DNA from: Adineta ricciae
Lineage: Eukaryota > Rotifera > Eurotatoria > Adinetida > Adinetidae
Length of the DNA stretch: 64,000 bases
Direction: 5' to 3'
NCBI GenBank assembly: GCA_905250025.1
Contig: CAJNOJ010000039.1
Span: 494,175 to 558,174, forward strand
Both the position numbers and the translations under genes were made by a program. Every line of letters begins with the position of its first letter. Within the stretch, counting starts at the first letter, position 1. A model generated the notes under the pieces. The model saw nothing but the letters and a program-made list of their open reading frames with translations. It did no database searches and was not told the origin of the DNA. This document shows positions 1 to 17,084 of the stretch, piece after piece.

Positions 1-3388
<3,388 letters not shown>

Positions 3389-3702
3389 CAACACGAAAAA
3401 AAAAGAACACGAACTGATCATGGAAGGGAAATATTTTTCTTACTGTTTTGTGTATAGAATTCTTATGTGTTTTCTTTTCTGTTTGTTCGGTGCCAATTAC
3501 TGCATGTAATTGAATTCTATATCTAGTCTTTATGTTTCTCTCTGTCTGATATTAGATCTTTCCACGATTTATATCTGTAAAAATTCATCCATGTATTTTT
3601 TTTTGTCTGTGTATTCAAAATTAAATCAATACTCTGTCCCCCTATGACTTTCAATAACATAGATATACATCGATCTATTTTTCTCTTCGTATTCTTACTT
3701 AG

Positions 3703-5524
3703 ATGGCAACACATTTATGTCGTGTTTTACCGGTGTGCAGTCGGACTGCACTAAAAGGACGTCTTCGAATGTCCTTACCAATGATTTCAAGTCTAAATCA
3801 ACAAATGGTAAATGATAAAAAAGATTATCATTTCGATGCGAGATAAATCTTTTTCTTCCAGGTCGTTAGAATGAGTCATCATGATATTCCAGAGCCAGCT
3901 GGCGAAACACGTACAGAATCGGATACATTTGGACCCATCAAAGTTTCAGCTTCAGCTTATTATGGAGCACAAACAGCTCGTTCAATGTATCATTTCAACA
4001 TTGGCATCCCAACTGGTAATGAGAGGAAAACCGAACATTTGTATTCGAAGTCTATCGATTGTGTTTAGATCGTATGCCATTACCTTTGATTGAAGCTTTT
4101 GGTTTATTAAAACGAGCTTGCGCGACTGTTAATAAACAATTCGGTCTGGATAAGAAAGTATCTGATGCCATCGCACAAGCATGTGATGAAGTCATTGCTG
4201 GCAAACTAAATGATCATTTCCCATTGAGTGTTTGGCAAACGGGATCCGGTACACAATCGAATATGAATGTCAATGAAGTTGTTTCAAACCGTGCGATACA
4301 AATCCTTGGAGGTACAATGGGAAGTAAAAAGCCGGTCCATCCAAACGACCATGTTAACAAGAGTCAAAGCTCGAATGATACATTTCCAACAGGTAGCAAC
4401 CGATAGGAAAAAAGATGTTTCGTTCATGTATTGAATTGTCATTTTGTCGTTGTTAGCAATGCATATTGCTGCTGCTTTGGAATTGAAACGTCGTCTACAT
4501 CCAGCTTTGAAACATCTCCATGATGCATTAAAGAAGAAATCAGATGATTTCGCATCGATTTATAAAATTGGTCGAACACATTTACAAGATGCTGTACCAA
4601 TGACACTTGGACAAGAATTTTCTGGTTATACACATCAAGTAGCCATGAGCATGGAACGTTTGAAAACTTGCGAGCCACGCTTATATGAATTGGCAATCGG
4701 TGGAACAGCTGTTGGCACGGGTATCAATACACCAAAGGGATTTGGTAGATTTGTTGCTGATGAATTAAAAAATCTTACAAATTTACCATTTATTGATGCA
4801 CCCAACAAATTCGAGGCATTAGCAACACACGATACAATGGTTGAATTAAGTGGTTCACTCAATACTCTAGCGGCGAGTTTAAGTAGGAGATAAATTGATG
4901 ATTTTTTTTCGTATCAATCTATCGGGTATTTGTTTTTGTTAGTGAAAATCGCCAATGACATTCGTCTTTTGGGTTCGGGTCCACGATGTGGAATCGGTGA
5001 ATTAGTATTACCCGAAAACGAACCAGGTAGCTCAATCATGCCTGGTAAAGTCAACCCAACTCAATGCGAAGCAATGACAATGGTTGCTGCTCAAGTCATG
5101 GGCAATCACGTTGCAGTGACAGTCGGTGGTGCAATGGGACATTTCGAATTGAACGTGTTCAAACCATTGATTATCAAAAATGTTCTTCATTCGATACGCA
5201 TTCTCTCGGATGTTTGCCATTCATTTACAGACCATTGCGTCGTCGGCATTGAACCAAATACACCAATCTTGACTAAATACATGCGTGAATCGCTTATGTT
5301 AGGTAAGTCGGATGAAAACTGCGATTGAATTCATCTTTTTGCTTGAATGTTCGCGTTATCATTTAGTCACGGCACTTAATCCGCATATTGGATACGATAA
5401 AGCAGCACAAATTGCGAAAAAAGCACATAAAGATGGTACAACACTACGTGAAGCTGCTTTAGCTTTAGGACATTTAACCGAAGAACAGTTCGAAAAATGG
5501 GTCAATCCAAAAGACATGGTTTAA
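3703..5524 (+). CDS. FH: Fumarate hydratase, class II, mitochondrial
   Basis: Catalyses reversible hydration of fumarate to malate in the citric acid cycle. The first exon (3703-3808) gives an Arg-rich, acid-poor N-terminus that suits a mitochondrial targeting peptide, then splices to MSHHDIPEP. Class II fumarase features appear in order: [48 protein letters not shown] and the signature loop [11 protein letters not shown]. The C-terminal domain reads [13 protein letters not shown]. At least five introns of about 50-60 nt interrupt the gene. An internal ATG at 3871, after the presumed transit peptide, could start a cytosolic isoform, as FH is dual-localised in many animals; that is inference. 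A polyadenylation signal AATAAA lies about 45 bases after the stop. Only about 315 bp separate it from MELK. Confidence 0.96.
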
Positions 5525-6066
5525 AAAAAGAAATGAACAGTTTCCTCTACTTTCTTCATTCTTTCCCTCAATAAACATATTTTAGTGTATTCTAGTTTAC
5601 TAACAAGTAGATTCGTCTTTTTCGACACAAGAAGAAACGCATTATCTAACTATTAATCACTTTCAATAGTCGTTTGACGACGCAAAGGTAGTGCGTAGTG
5701 ATACAAACTGGACGCGTTCGTTCGCGAAACAAGAAATTATTGCTCGAATCTGACGATACAATGATTTCTATCGCACACGATCTTCATCTCATTGGTTAAG
5801 AAACACTTCGATTGAGTGATAGTATATCTCAATTCGTTTTGTACTTTAACCGACAAAAACACGACCTAGTAAACAAATAATCCCATGACTACTTTATCAG
5901 TAACATCATTTCGAAAAAATCTATTTTACTATCGATAGAAGATATCTTCTATCGTTTTCTTTCTCGTTCTCTCGATAAACTTTAAACAATAGATATAAAT
6001 ATACTAAGATTACAACGACCATTCACACGCATATACACCCGCTAGTTACATACTAAACTAAATCAA
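5525..6066. other. Intergenic, FH 3' end and PHYHD1 upstream
   Basis: Holds the FH 3'UTR with an AATAAA near 5569 and about 450 bases of AT-rich sequence before PHYHD1. No open frame or structural element worth calling is visible. Confidence 0.5.
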
Positions 6067-7334
<1,268 letters not shown>

Positions 7335-7743
7335 ATGAAGTTAATCCTGTTCACATACAAATACAAAATATTGCAAGATTTGGATGTGTTTTAAGTCTAA
7401 GATAGAGATCGAATAAAAGAGATATCGCTTTTAAATAACGTTCGATTCGTTTACTCTTTTCTACATCAATGATGTAACCAGTCGAAATCCTTAGGGCGTC
7501 GATGAGAGTAGGTACTTTTCATCAACCTTGATTCTCGTATCTATACTCTCAAGAATTAATTTTTATTAAGCATAGAGAAATAGTATATTCATAGAAAAAC
7601 AAAAGACCTTACAAGCATGAACACATCCTCAACAAATATGTAAATGTACACTGAATCAACATTGACTACATCATAAATAAAACCTCTAGCACAAAACAGA
7701 TATCACAAGGAAATGAATTACAGCAATGTTGGTGTCCTGTTCA
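7335..7743. other. Convergent 3' intergenic region
   Basis: About 400 bases shared by the 3' ends of PHYHD1 (plus) and innexin (minus). It contains an AATAAA for PHYHD1 near 7412 and A/T-rich stretches suitable as innexin 3'UTR. No coding potential is seen. Confidence 0.45.
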
Positions 7744-9880
7744 TCAATGTTCGCTCTCATGTGCTTGGTCGCCATGACTTTGAGGAGTTTGATCATTTCT
7801 CGTTGATGGAATATGTTGTAACGGCTGAGGAAATTGATTAAATGGAAGCGTGTTTGATCGTCCTCGTTGTGGTTGTCCATCAGATGATGTGTTACGAACC
7901 ATTCGACGTTTAACTTCTGGTGGCTGCTGATCATTTATACGACGTAAAGCAAATGGATTCCCTCCTGGATGTGATGCGTCATCTGGTGTTCGCGGCTGTT
8001 GTAGTTCAGGTCGCGGTTCGGGTTTCAGGCCTGGTTGACCTTCCTTCGGAATTATCAAATATTTGTAAAGAGTTGTTCGTGGCGGTGGCAACTTTTCTTC
8101 GACTTCATTAGCAAAGAATCGTTTGTCGCAACACTTTTGATATAGATCGTGAATGAGTTTGGTTGAAACGAAATCACTGTGAAAGTTTCATAAGATTTCG
8201 TTCATTTTTTCAATTGAAAACAAAGCTGATCTTACCTAGCATTTGTTCCGATAATACGTAAGATGAAATGCCCATCGGCTTCGAGATACTCTTCATTAAA
8301 GAAATCGAATAAAGACAGAGGTTTTTTTGGATTATTGTAATAGATCTCTGGAACGATGAACATTCGAGACTGATGGTGAACCTTTCGGCCATCACTTAAA
8401 ATATGAACTTCGTCTCCTGTCGTAGCATCCGACATATCACGACTTTGCACTACAAATACAATAGCTAGAGAGAAAAAAAACGAGTTCTTCATATTCCTAT
8501 GACGTACATCTAATGAGTAGATCATTATCTTCTATGTTCATATGAGAACGACAGGAATCATTGAATGGCCATTTTTGTGTGATTTCATAGTCCATGACTT
8601 TCAATCGTCCTTCGATATAGGATTTGCGTCGAAAGAAAAGTCGATAGATCCAGATACCAAGATCGTAGAGTGTCAAAATAATTACGAAGACAAACCAAAA
8701 CCATAGAAAGGTAAATATTTGCTGTAAAGGAGAAGAAGAGAAAAATATCAATACTTTGGTCGAACAAATATATCACTGAACCTTACTTGATTAAACAAAT
8801 TTATTGGCAGAACACACATTACTGTGTACGTATGTGCGATAGGTAGAGCATTGGCTTCACGAATTTGGAAATCACTATTACAAATACTTTTATAAACAAA
8901 TATGAGAAAAGATCTTCTTCTTACCATAGAGTAACTTTCGGAAAATATTTACTACTAAATTCCCAACCTTTGCCTTGATAAAGTAGTCGAATAACTGTAG
9001 CACCTAATGACCAAAACGGTTGACCCAATAGCAAAGACAGCAACACGAGTTGTGACAACGCGTTCAGAACATAGATAATTTTTATAAATATGAATAAATT
9101 TCTTAAATAATCGCCCATATAGCGACCCGAAGATGGAACGAACATGATAAAGCATTTTTTCCACCAAACAGTCTCGCGATTATTTGATTGACGACGTGGA
9201 TCATCAACATATTGATCGATAACTGATATCATAAATTTCATTAATCGATCGCGTTGTTTTTCATCGTTTGCTCTCTTGTAGTTAGACGCTGCTTCAACGA
9301 TGTCTCGTATATCAATACCTTTTTTACAGCAAAACAAAATCAACAATAACGACGTGGAAAGTCAATTTACCTGATCGTTGACACAATACACGCCATAATA
9401 CATAAGGTACAAAGAAAAGAAAAGCTTGAAAAAGAAGTATGAACGGTATCCACTGGTAGTAACGTATGGACATATCATGCCGGATGTCCGGATTTTCAGG
9501 TATTTCACTTTGATCGTCAATGTAATACGTATTACGTACCCAGCACACCTAAAGAATTAATATAAACAATACACAATAAATCTGAATAGGAAAACTTTTT
9601 ACGTACATTATTGGTATAATCTTCGTAATTTCCGGTGAAAAAAGCTGGTACCTGGAGAAAGGTCAATTACTCTGATGATTTCATTGATATGAAATGAACA
9701 TACCCAACATTGAATACGTTTGGAAGTGAATTCACGATTCGATACGATTACAGTGAAGGCGATAAGTATCGCACATGTATAACGATAACTAAGACGATCA
9801 CCAGCGGAATCATCACTACGAGATGTGCCCAGAAATAAGGTTGAAAATTCATTGGCGGCTTTTAATATTAATGCCGACAT
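7744..9880 (-). CDS. Innexin (gap-junction channel subunit)
   Basis: Four-pass membrane protein that forms invertebrate gap junctions or hemichannels. The family signature appears as SIRYYQWIPFILLFQAFLFF (first extracellular loop into TM2). Paired loop cysteines are present: one before VPAFFTGNYEDYTNN, one in VCWVRNTYYIDD, and two in the second loop around DFQIREANALPIAHTYTVMC. A fourth hydrophobic segment reads IFTFLWFWFVFVIILTLYDL. A cytosolic tail of about 200 residues, rich in Pro, Gln and Arg, follows and ends HESEH. The start at 9880 gives MSALILKAANEFSTLFLG, the usual innexin N-terminal length. About nine exons are separated by 50-70 nt introns. Innexins are absent from vertebrates in this form, so this is the clearest sign of an invertebrate host. 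Confidence 0.93.
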
Positions 9881-11835
9881 GACAATCGAAGATGACTAGG
9901 TGTAATATACACGTCTCTACTTCAATTCTCTTGAAGATATTTATAATGTTCTTATCTAAAATGGTAGAAAGTGTAAACTGATCCGAAATAAATCTGGCTA
10001 TGAGTATGTTTAAGCGCATCAGCTGAGAAAGAAAAAAAATCATAGGAAGAAGCGATTTCAATCAATCGATTACTCAACTCTACGCCTCTCAGATTTTCCT
10101 CGTATCTATAAACATATACTAAGCAGAGACTGACATTTATGCTTTGTTTTATAATCCATATCTATTTCTAATTACCATAAAGCATACGCGGACAAACTAA
10201 CTAGTAGACCAAATCTTCGTCGTGGATATGGTGTTTTATTTCTTTCGAACATAATATTTGGTGATGAAATATTTGTTGAAAACTAATTATCTTCCCGACG
10301 ACTTCATTTCGATTTTCGAGCCTCTATAATGATTAACAACACTTACCATACGCATACGAATAGCATATATCACATACTCGTAAGTTTGTTATGGGTATGT
10401 CTATGTATACGTACGTCCGTATGCATTGATTGACGACAAATAATATCAAGAACGATGTAAGACGTTAGTTATTGATGACATTCATTCATTCATACATACC
10501 TCAGGACAGAAGGTTGGAGAAGAAACTTAAAAATATTGTTATTTGTATAGAAGATTAGAATAGAATCAGTCAAGTAGCTCTTTTTTAGGTAGTAGATTCA
10601 TTATAATCATTGTATAAGTGTGAGTAGAGCGATTGTAGTTTTCCTTCAATGTCAAACTTTTTCTGTTCCTCTTTTTCTCTTTCTCTGACAATGGTTATAT
10701 ATGCGTTTATATATTTACTACAACTACTAGGCGTAAGGCAATGCTTTTTTTCTGATAGGAAACTTTGAGTCGTGTGCGTGTGTACGATGCTTTTGGTTGT
10801 CCGTCTCTCTCTCTCTCTTGCAGTGATAGAACACTAGAGAGAAAAGAGAAAATGCATGGGAGTGTAAGGAGGGAACAGGAGGAAGAGGACAAGAAAAAGA
10901 AAACTCTCTATTCGCTTGGCAATATTTGCCCTAGTACGACGTTAAAAAACCGCAAGACAAAGGAGAAAAAGAATGAAAAAGAACTGTGAACGATAAAAGA
11001 AGAGAACTACCCAGTAACGTTGCATACATGGAAATAGGACAATGTCTGAGACATATTTCAAACGAAAGTATTGTGTTTTTCTCTCCTCGAGCAGCAAGGT
11101 ATACACAATTATGCTGAAATCAAGGTTACGAATTGCGATGAAAGCGACCACTGAGATGGTTAATATGAGAGAGTGGCAAATATATATAACAGCTGTTCTG
11201 ACCAGCGATGAATTGATGCGTAATTTCACATCGACATCTCAACAACACATAGATGGGAGAAAAGAAAAGAAGCAGCAGAGGAAGCTATTATTACACCAAC
11301 TCCTGATACGATGATTTTGATATAAAAAAGGAACATGTTTGTCTCTTCTCCTACCTTGGTTTTCTTATTAGCATTGATAGGCTTCTATGTAAATATGATG
11401 ATTAAGATATATCAACACTTTCGCACTTGGAAACCTGAATACATAATATGTTTGTGTACATGTTCATAAAAAGAGAATTACAAATAATGTTTGTTTGACT
11501 TCATCTTGAATAACACACTATTTGGAATCTGATTTTCTTCTAATTGTAAATTGCCACTGAATTCACGTTTCTATCTATTGAACTGAAATTGATAAATAAG
11601 GCCGATTAACAATTTTTTGCCTAAAAACTGCTATAGATAAAATCATGATACATTAATTGGCAGACATAGAGCGACCTCTAACGTACAAATATAGTATTGT
11701 GTTTAAGCGGAGCCAATCAATTGATTCGTTGTTACAGAAACAGTGAAAAGTTTTCTTTTCTTTCTTCTGTTTATGTGCTTGCTGTTGCTGAAATATAACG
11801 AAAATCTTTTCTGAACATATTTCCATATTGTAAGC
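9881..11835. other. Intergenic region, about 2 kb
   Basis: Lies between the innexin start (minus) and the U1A-like gene (plus), so it likely holds two divergent promoters. It is AT-rich with pyrimidine and purine tracts (for example CT repeats near 10800 and GA/AAG-rich sequence 10840-10985). Open frames here are low in complexity, overlap on both strands and match nothing known. No RNA gene was recognised. Confidence 0.5.
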
Positions 11836-12723
11836 ATGGATATTTCTACGGGTGTTGCTCCTCCTGCACCTGCGCCATCACAATTAAACACTACGTTCAC
11901 CGGTCAAAATACTATCTATGTCAACAATCTCAACGAACGTGAGATTTCTTAGGAGATTCTTCTCGACGTTGATTTCGAAATTTTTTCTCTATTGCTTTTA
12001 GGTGTTAAAATTCCTGAATTGAAAAAATGTCTCTACGCTATCTTTTCGAAATTCGGTAAAATACTCGATATAGTTGCTCTGAAAAATCTACGCATGCGCG
12101 GTCAAGCTTTTATCATATTCGATCAACCAGATAGTGCTGCACAAGCGTTGACATCGATGCAATCGTTTCCGTTATATGATAAACCGTTGCGAATACAATT
12201 CGCCAAAGTAGATAGTGATGTCATTGCAAAACGCAAGAACACGTTTGTCGAGAGACCGAAACGTCGTAATGATACAGATGCACCATCGGTATCGAAGAAA
12301 GAAAAACGTCGACAACAATTGGCTGCTAAACAAGAACAACAACGTTTAATGAAGGCACAAATGGCTGCACAGTTTCCTGGTTTACCAGCTGGTATGCCAC
12401 CAATGATGCCGGGTATGCCGTCAATGATGATTCCGCCTCCACCAATGATAAATCGTCCAGTTCTACATCCGCCAATCTTTGGCGGAGAAATGCCAAACAA
12501 TATTCTATTCGTATCCAATATTCAAGATGCCAATGAAAGCATGTTAACAACACTGTTCAAAGGTTATAGCGGCTTTCGTGAAGTGCGCCTCATTCCCGGT
12601 CGTGAAGGCATTGCCTTCGTTGAATTCGATCTCGAACATCAAGCAGCCATGGCTAAAGATGGTTTACAAGGATTTAAAATTACGCCCGACAAAGCAATGA
12701 TGATTACATTTGCTAAAAAATAG
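11836..12723 (+). CDS. SNRPA: U1A/U2B''-type snRNP protein (SNF), two RRM domains
   Basis: Spliceosomal RNA-binding protein of the U1A/U2B''/SNF family, which binds stem loops of U1 and/or U2 snRNA in the nucleus. CDS is join(11836-11938, 12002-12723), 274 residues. RRM1 carries RNP2 IYVNNL and RNP1 RGQAFIIF, followed by PLRIQFAKVDSD as in U1A. A basic linker (KRKNTFVERPKRR) and a Pro/Met-rich stretch near residues 140-190 precede RRM2 (NNILFVSNI ... GREGIAFVEFD), ending ITFAKK. Length and domain order match U1A (about 280 residues) better than U2B'' (about 225). The 63-nt intron splits an Arg codon inside RRM1. AATAAA lies near 12804. A paralogue starts 127 bp downstream on the same strand. 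Confidence 0.94.
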
Positions 12724-12827
12724 CTTAGTGCTCATTTTGTTGTTGTTGTGTTGTTTTTCTTCTTTCTTTTTTACATTCTTGTTATAAACACGAAACAACA
12801 GACAAATAAATGTATAACTCTGGTCAT

Positions 12828-12849
12828 GTTTTGTTTCTCTCTGTTCTAG
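12828..12849 (+). promoter_or_regulatory. 3' splice acceptor abutting a start codon
   Basis: A pyrimidine tract ending TTCTAG lies directly before the ATG of the second U1A-like gene, only 105 bp after the upstream stop. No matching short upstream exon is obvious, so a trans-spliced leader or a leader intron is implied. Confidence 0.6.
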
Positions 12850-13838
12850 ATGTCGACTGCTACAGATCAACCGATGGCGACAACAATGACAAGTACGCTA
12901 GCGCCTGTACCAAACTCTATTCCGCCGAATCATACACTCTATGTGAATAATCTCAATGGGAAAATCAAGAAACAACAATTAAGAAAATCCCTCTACAACC
13001 TGTTCGTTTCTTATGGTCGTATCCATGCTGTTGTTGCCATGAAAGGTGTCAAAATGCGTGGACAAGCATTTATCGTTTTCGATGATATACAAAATGCGAC
13101 AAGTGCATTACGCTCATTGCAAAGTATTATGTTCTATGGTAAACCAATGCGTTTATCATATGCGAAACGTGATTCGGACGCAATACGTAATTCCAAGGAA
13201 CAAATTGCTGAGAAGACAGCAGCATTAGCTGCCATGAGTCAGCCGGAGCCTAAGCCACGTAAAGAGAAACCTCGTATACCACCCCCACCATCCCAACCAC
13301 CACCAGATCGTACTGTACACGAACAACATATCGGTAAGATTGGTCGATTTTCGAAAGTAATACAATGATCCTCTTTGTATTTGTTAGCAATGATGAATTC
13401 CGAAGAAGTCAATCGCGCTGCTAATGCTGTTGCCTTGGCTGAAGCTGAATTACAAGAATTACCATTACGAGATCGTACACGTCGAATTCAATCGATTATT
13501 GCTGCACAAACAACAATGATTGGTACTGCTGTTCCAATGATGACTGAAGTACAATCGAATTCGACACTATTTGTGACAAATCTACCTCAAGAAACAACAA
13601 AGGACGCACTTGAAATGCTATTCCGTCAATTTTCAGGTTATCTCGATGTCCGACTCGTTCCTGGTCGTGAAGGAATTGCTTTCATTGATTTTGATAATGA
13701 TGTCGGCGCCGCTTCTGCTAGAGGTATGGTCTTTTCATATGATCTACTTTCATATGCGATTCTATCTTTCTAGATGCTCTCAACGGTTTTAAGATTTCGG
13801 CAACAAATGCAATATCAGTTAGTTTCGCAAAGAAATAG
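12850..13838 (+). CDS. Second, divergent U1A/U2B''-like snRNP protein
   Basis: Tandem paralogue of the preceding gene. CDS is join(12850-13333, 13388-13723, 13774-13838), 294 residues, with 54-nt and 50-nt introns. RRM1 has RNP2 LYVNNL and RNP1 RGQAFIVF and ends MRLSYAKRDSD. The linker differs from its neighbour: PKPRKEKPRIPPPPSQPPP followed by an Ala/Glu-rich helix. RRM2 reads STLFVTNLPQETTKDALE and GREGIAFIDFDND, ending SVSFAKK. The intron positions differ from those of the first copy, so the duplication is not recent. The sequence TTTCTCTCTGTTCTAG abuts the ATG, so a 3' splice acceptor sits exactly at the start codon; this suggests trans-splicing or a leader intron. Whether one copy serves U1 and the other U2 cannot be told from sequence alone. 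Confidence 0.9.
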
Positions 13839-14107
13839 AAAAACAAAAGAAATGAGATTTCCATTATGTTTTTTTTATATATGGTTCTTTGATGAAGTCG
13901 AAGTTGTTTACTTCGTGTTTTGTTGTTGTGTTATTTTATAAAAATAAAAAAGAAAAAGTAAGGTCGGCTTTTGAAAGGGCGCCGAGAAAACTGACTTTGA
14001 ACAGATACTGATACACAGATTCATCTTGCACAATAGCACCATCTCTTTCCATACTAAGACTGTTTCTATTTTAGATTGTTCGCTTTTTCTTATCTATTCT
14101 ATATCCA

Positions 14108-14518
14108 ATGAATACATTAGAAAGTCAAAACAATCGACAATCGGAAGAATTAGCTGCTAAAGTCTCTCGACTTAAACATGTTCGTGATTTACCGATTACT
14201 TTCATTTTCTAGAAATCCATTTTCTCCTGTCTTTTTAAGATTGCATTCGATATCGAGAATGAAACAAAAGATCACAACCGTTTTCTTGAAAATATGGTAA
14301 ATGAAAATGAAATATTCACGCAAAATCATATCTCTCCGCGATTTTAGCGTTTCGATATGTCTACTGCACGTAGTTTTCTCGGTGGTAGTACTCGTCATTT
14401 AGGTAATGTAATGTCTAGTGGACGAGGCGATCGTCGTGCAATGTGTTACATAGCTGGTGCTATCATTCTCGCTTTTTTGTTTCTCTACTATGTTGTTAGT
14501 TCATTTCGTACAAAGTAA
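14108..14518 (+). CDS. BET1L: BET1-like Qc-SNARE (GS15 type)
   Basis: Small tail-anchored SNARE of Golgi transport. CDS is join(14108-14179, 14240-14296, 14348-14518), 99 residues. The SNARE helix reads VSRLKHIAFDIENETKDHNRFLENMRFDMS in sequence across the three exons, split by introns of 60 and 51 nt. It is followed by SSGRGDRRAMCYIAGA and a C-terminal membrane anchor IILAFLFLYYVVSSF with only three residues after it. Length (about 100) and the MARSGQDNR-like region match BET1L/GS15 rather than BET1. The donor of intron 1 is GTTCGT, weaker than its neighbours. A TATTTTAG acceptor-like site lies 34 bases before the start. Confidence 0.85.
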
Positions 14519-14654
14519 AATAATGTTTTTATTCGATACGTACACATTTATCTATTTGTTATTGAAGATGAGTGGGACAAATCGGGAAAACTCATCTTCG
14601 AATGAATTTTCTCATTTTGTTGTATGTTACTCAAATAAAAAATGCACCAATATT

Positions 14655-14673
14655 TATATATATATATATATAT
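14655..14673. repeat. (TA)n dinucleotide run
   Basis: A TA microsatellite of about nine units lies just before the acceptor-like site of the leucine-rich-repeat gene, in the 175-bp space after BET1L. It may affect the leader region but has no other visible role. Confidence 0.8.
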
Positions 14674-14693
14674 CTTACGGTTGGATTCTAGAT

Positions 14694-16974
14694 ATGCACC
14701 TTCTACGTCGTCCACTCCCTCCCCGTCTTCGTCCGTTGTTACTAAGCGACATATCTAATGGATCCGAAATTTTATCACCACTTTCATCAGCGTCCGGCTC
14801 ACCAAATAGTTCAGCTAGATCATCACGACCATCGAGTCACACTCGTTCACCACGTCTTCTACCACCCCTGAGTGAGGAAGATCGTCACCATTCAAATCCT
14901 GCCATCGAATCTCGACAGAATGAGCCATCAGCTGATAACCAATTGACTGTGGCAATGAAAGATAAGGAGACACCTGACCAAGACGATGATGAAAGCGATG
15001 AAAGCGAAGACGAACGAGAAAAGATTTTACGAGAAAGAAATGAAAGAAAGTTGCTAACTCCACTAAAACCACGTGAATATTCACATTTTAATAAATTGCA
15101 ACGTTCAGTTACAACAGCCAAACAACGATCACTTCTTCGAACTCCAAAACACAGAGGACCCCCTGCTCTACCAGCCAGACGAACACGTACTTTCTGTGAT
15201 ATTAAATCCCATTTCACGCATATAACAGACGACGAATCGTACAATGTCGCTAATCGATTTACTTTCAATGATTTCATTCTTCATTCGTCTGGATCAAACA
15301 CTCGATCATACGAAGAAACAGCTGTAAGAAAAGCTTTCCTATCGAAATATACATACAAGCAGGTATGTGAAATGATTGCCGAACGTGTCTGGGCCGATCG
15401 ACGAGAAGGTGGACAAGTGAGTGATTCAATTGAACTCCAACTTATCAAAAATTGTGATTCAAGATTCATATCCAAACATTGGTACCTGATATCGAACCAT
15501 TTCAAAATCGAGTACCTATGCATCAAATCGTAGCTGAAATGGCTCTTGTACTTCGACAACACATGTCACATATAATTGGTAAGTTAAGATTCGCAAAACT
15601 ATGACTGAATTTATCTCTTCTTCTCCTTCGCAGGCTCTCAACTGAAAATGAATATACGAACATTGCCAAGTTGGCGACAAAAGGAAGGGGCACACACGGA
15701 AATTCTTCTCTACGAAAAGGAAAATAAAAAAGAATCTCATGCTGAACTCGAAGAGACTGACGGTAGGATAAAGACTTTCTATTCAGCCAAGTGATACATT
15801 TTCGTCATATAGATTCATTTGAATACAAACGCGATACGGGGGCTCAGATTGCCATTTTAGATAGTTTAATAAAAAATGGCACACATTTAGATTTACGTGC
15901 CTTTACATTGGAATATCTTCCAGATATTTCCTTGATGTACATCACTTTAGTTGCCATTGATCTGTCCTACAACTGTTTCCAGGTAAGATTGTTACGATAT
16001 TCGAAATCAACGGAATCTATGATTTATTCCGAATAGACTATTCCAGAAGAATTATTCGAATGTACAAAGCTTGAACATCTTTATCTGCGTCATAACCCGA
16101 TCTCTTCAATAGGATCTGGAATGAATAAACTACAAACGCTCGTTTTTCTCGATATGGCATTTTGTCAGTTGACTGGTTCTCTTACCGAAAAGTAATGCAA
16201 AAGAAAATTTTCTACATAAGTATAAATGTGTACGTTTTATATTCATGTCATTAGTTTATTTGGATTGGTCAATCTTCGTCATTTGGATATATCCTACAAT
16301 CTCGTCCAAAATATTCCGACCGGTATAGCAAATTTAAGGTAAGAATTTCCATCTCTGTCCAGATAATCATTTATTTGAATTTTTATAGAAATCTTCGACA
16401 ATTGCTTTGTGATGGGAACGAACTTAATCATTTCCCAGCAAGTACGATTGGCATGACTAATCTTCGATTGGTCACTGCAAAAAACACTTGGCTTTTACCT
16501 CCACTAGCCATGGTTGAAAACTCAACAAAACCTCAAGTGAGATCTCGCTGACACCTATTACATTGTCACTTCTATTCGATTTGTCCTAGAAATTACTTGA
16601 ATTAACCACTTCTCGTCTCAGTCAACTTCATTGGAAGGAACTCTTCCATAAAATTCCCGATTCGTCCAAAACCTTACTTGCTAAGTAAGCGAACTACATA
16701 TCTTGCGAAAACTGTCATTATCATTGTCACGATTTTCAGTGCTCAATTATGTGATACTTGTTCGAACTTACGAATTGGCCATGGTTTTCGTAAAATAATC
16801 ATCTGTGAAAATTTGTTTGGGATTAAACTACTACCAGTTCTTTTTGTCAGTTGCACACCTGAATGCATACAACAATTTTTATCTGATAAAGCTTATAGTA
16901 CGACAATTCCGTCCAAGAATGCTTATATTATCAATGAACAATTTATTTCTCACCTGAAAACACGTCATATGTGA
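14694..16974 (+). CDS. Leucine-rich repeat protein with Ser/Pro-rich N-terminus and Cys-containing tail
   Basis: Multi-exon gene starting MHLLRRPLPPRLRPLLL. The first 170 or so residues are Ser/Pro-rich and acidic (DDDESDESEDERE). A conserved-looking helical segment follows (VRKAFLSKYTYKQVCEMIAERVWADRREGG). From about 15860 there are six or so leucine-rich repeats of the LxxLxLxxNxL type (LVAIDLSYNCFQTIPEEL, LEHLYLRHNPISSIG, LRHLDISYNLVQNIP, LRQLLCDGNELNHFP). The last exons encode a tail with CDTC and CTPEC, resembling the C-terminus of LRRC58/LRRC63-type proteins. I do not recognise the exact orthologue; LRRC63 is the best guess and function is unknown. The ATG lies two bases after an acceptor-like TTGGATTCTAG. 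Exon 1 is the largest; later introns are 50-60 nt. Confidence 0.8.
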
Positions 16975-17060
16975 TCAAAATGCATTTTCGTTTTCTTTTT
17001 TAATACTTTTTTTCGCGACTAATCTTCACAGTATATAAATAATAATCTCACGAATGAGCT

Positions 17061-17073
17061 TGTCTTTTTCTAG
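17061..17073 (+). promoter_or_regulatory. 3' splice acceptor upstream of TRMT112
   Basis: TGTCTTTTTCTAG ends 11 bases before the TRMT112 ATG and about 100 bp after the preceding gene. It is consistent with leader trans-splicing within a closely packed gene series. Confidence 0.55.
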
Positions 17074-17084
17074 ATCGAAAAAAA

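Noticed and set aside
12123-12518. Minus-strand 131-codon Gly/Ile-rich frame
   Set aside because: Antisense shadow of the Pro/Met-rich linker of the U1A-like gene.
14457-14693. Upstream extension of the leucine-rich-repeat frame back into BET1L
   Set aside because: It overlaps the BET1L anchor in another frame, runs through a TA repeat and lies before an acceptor-like site; ATG 14694 is the better start.
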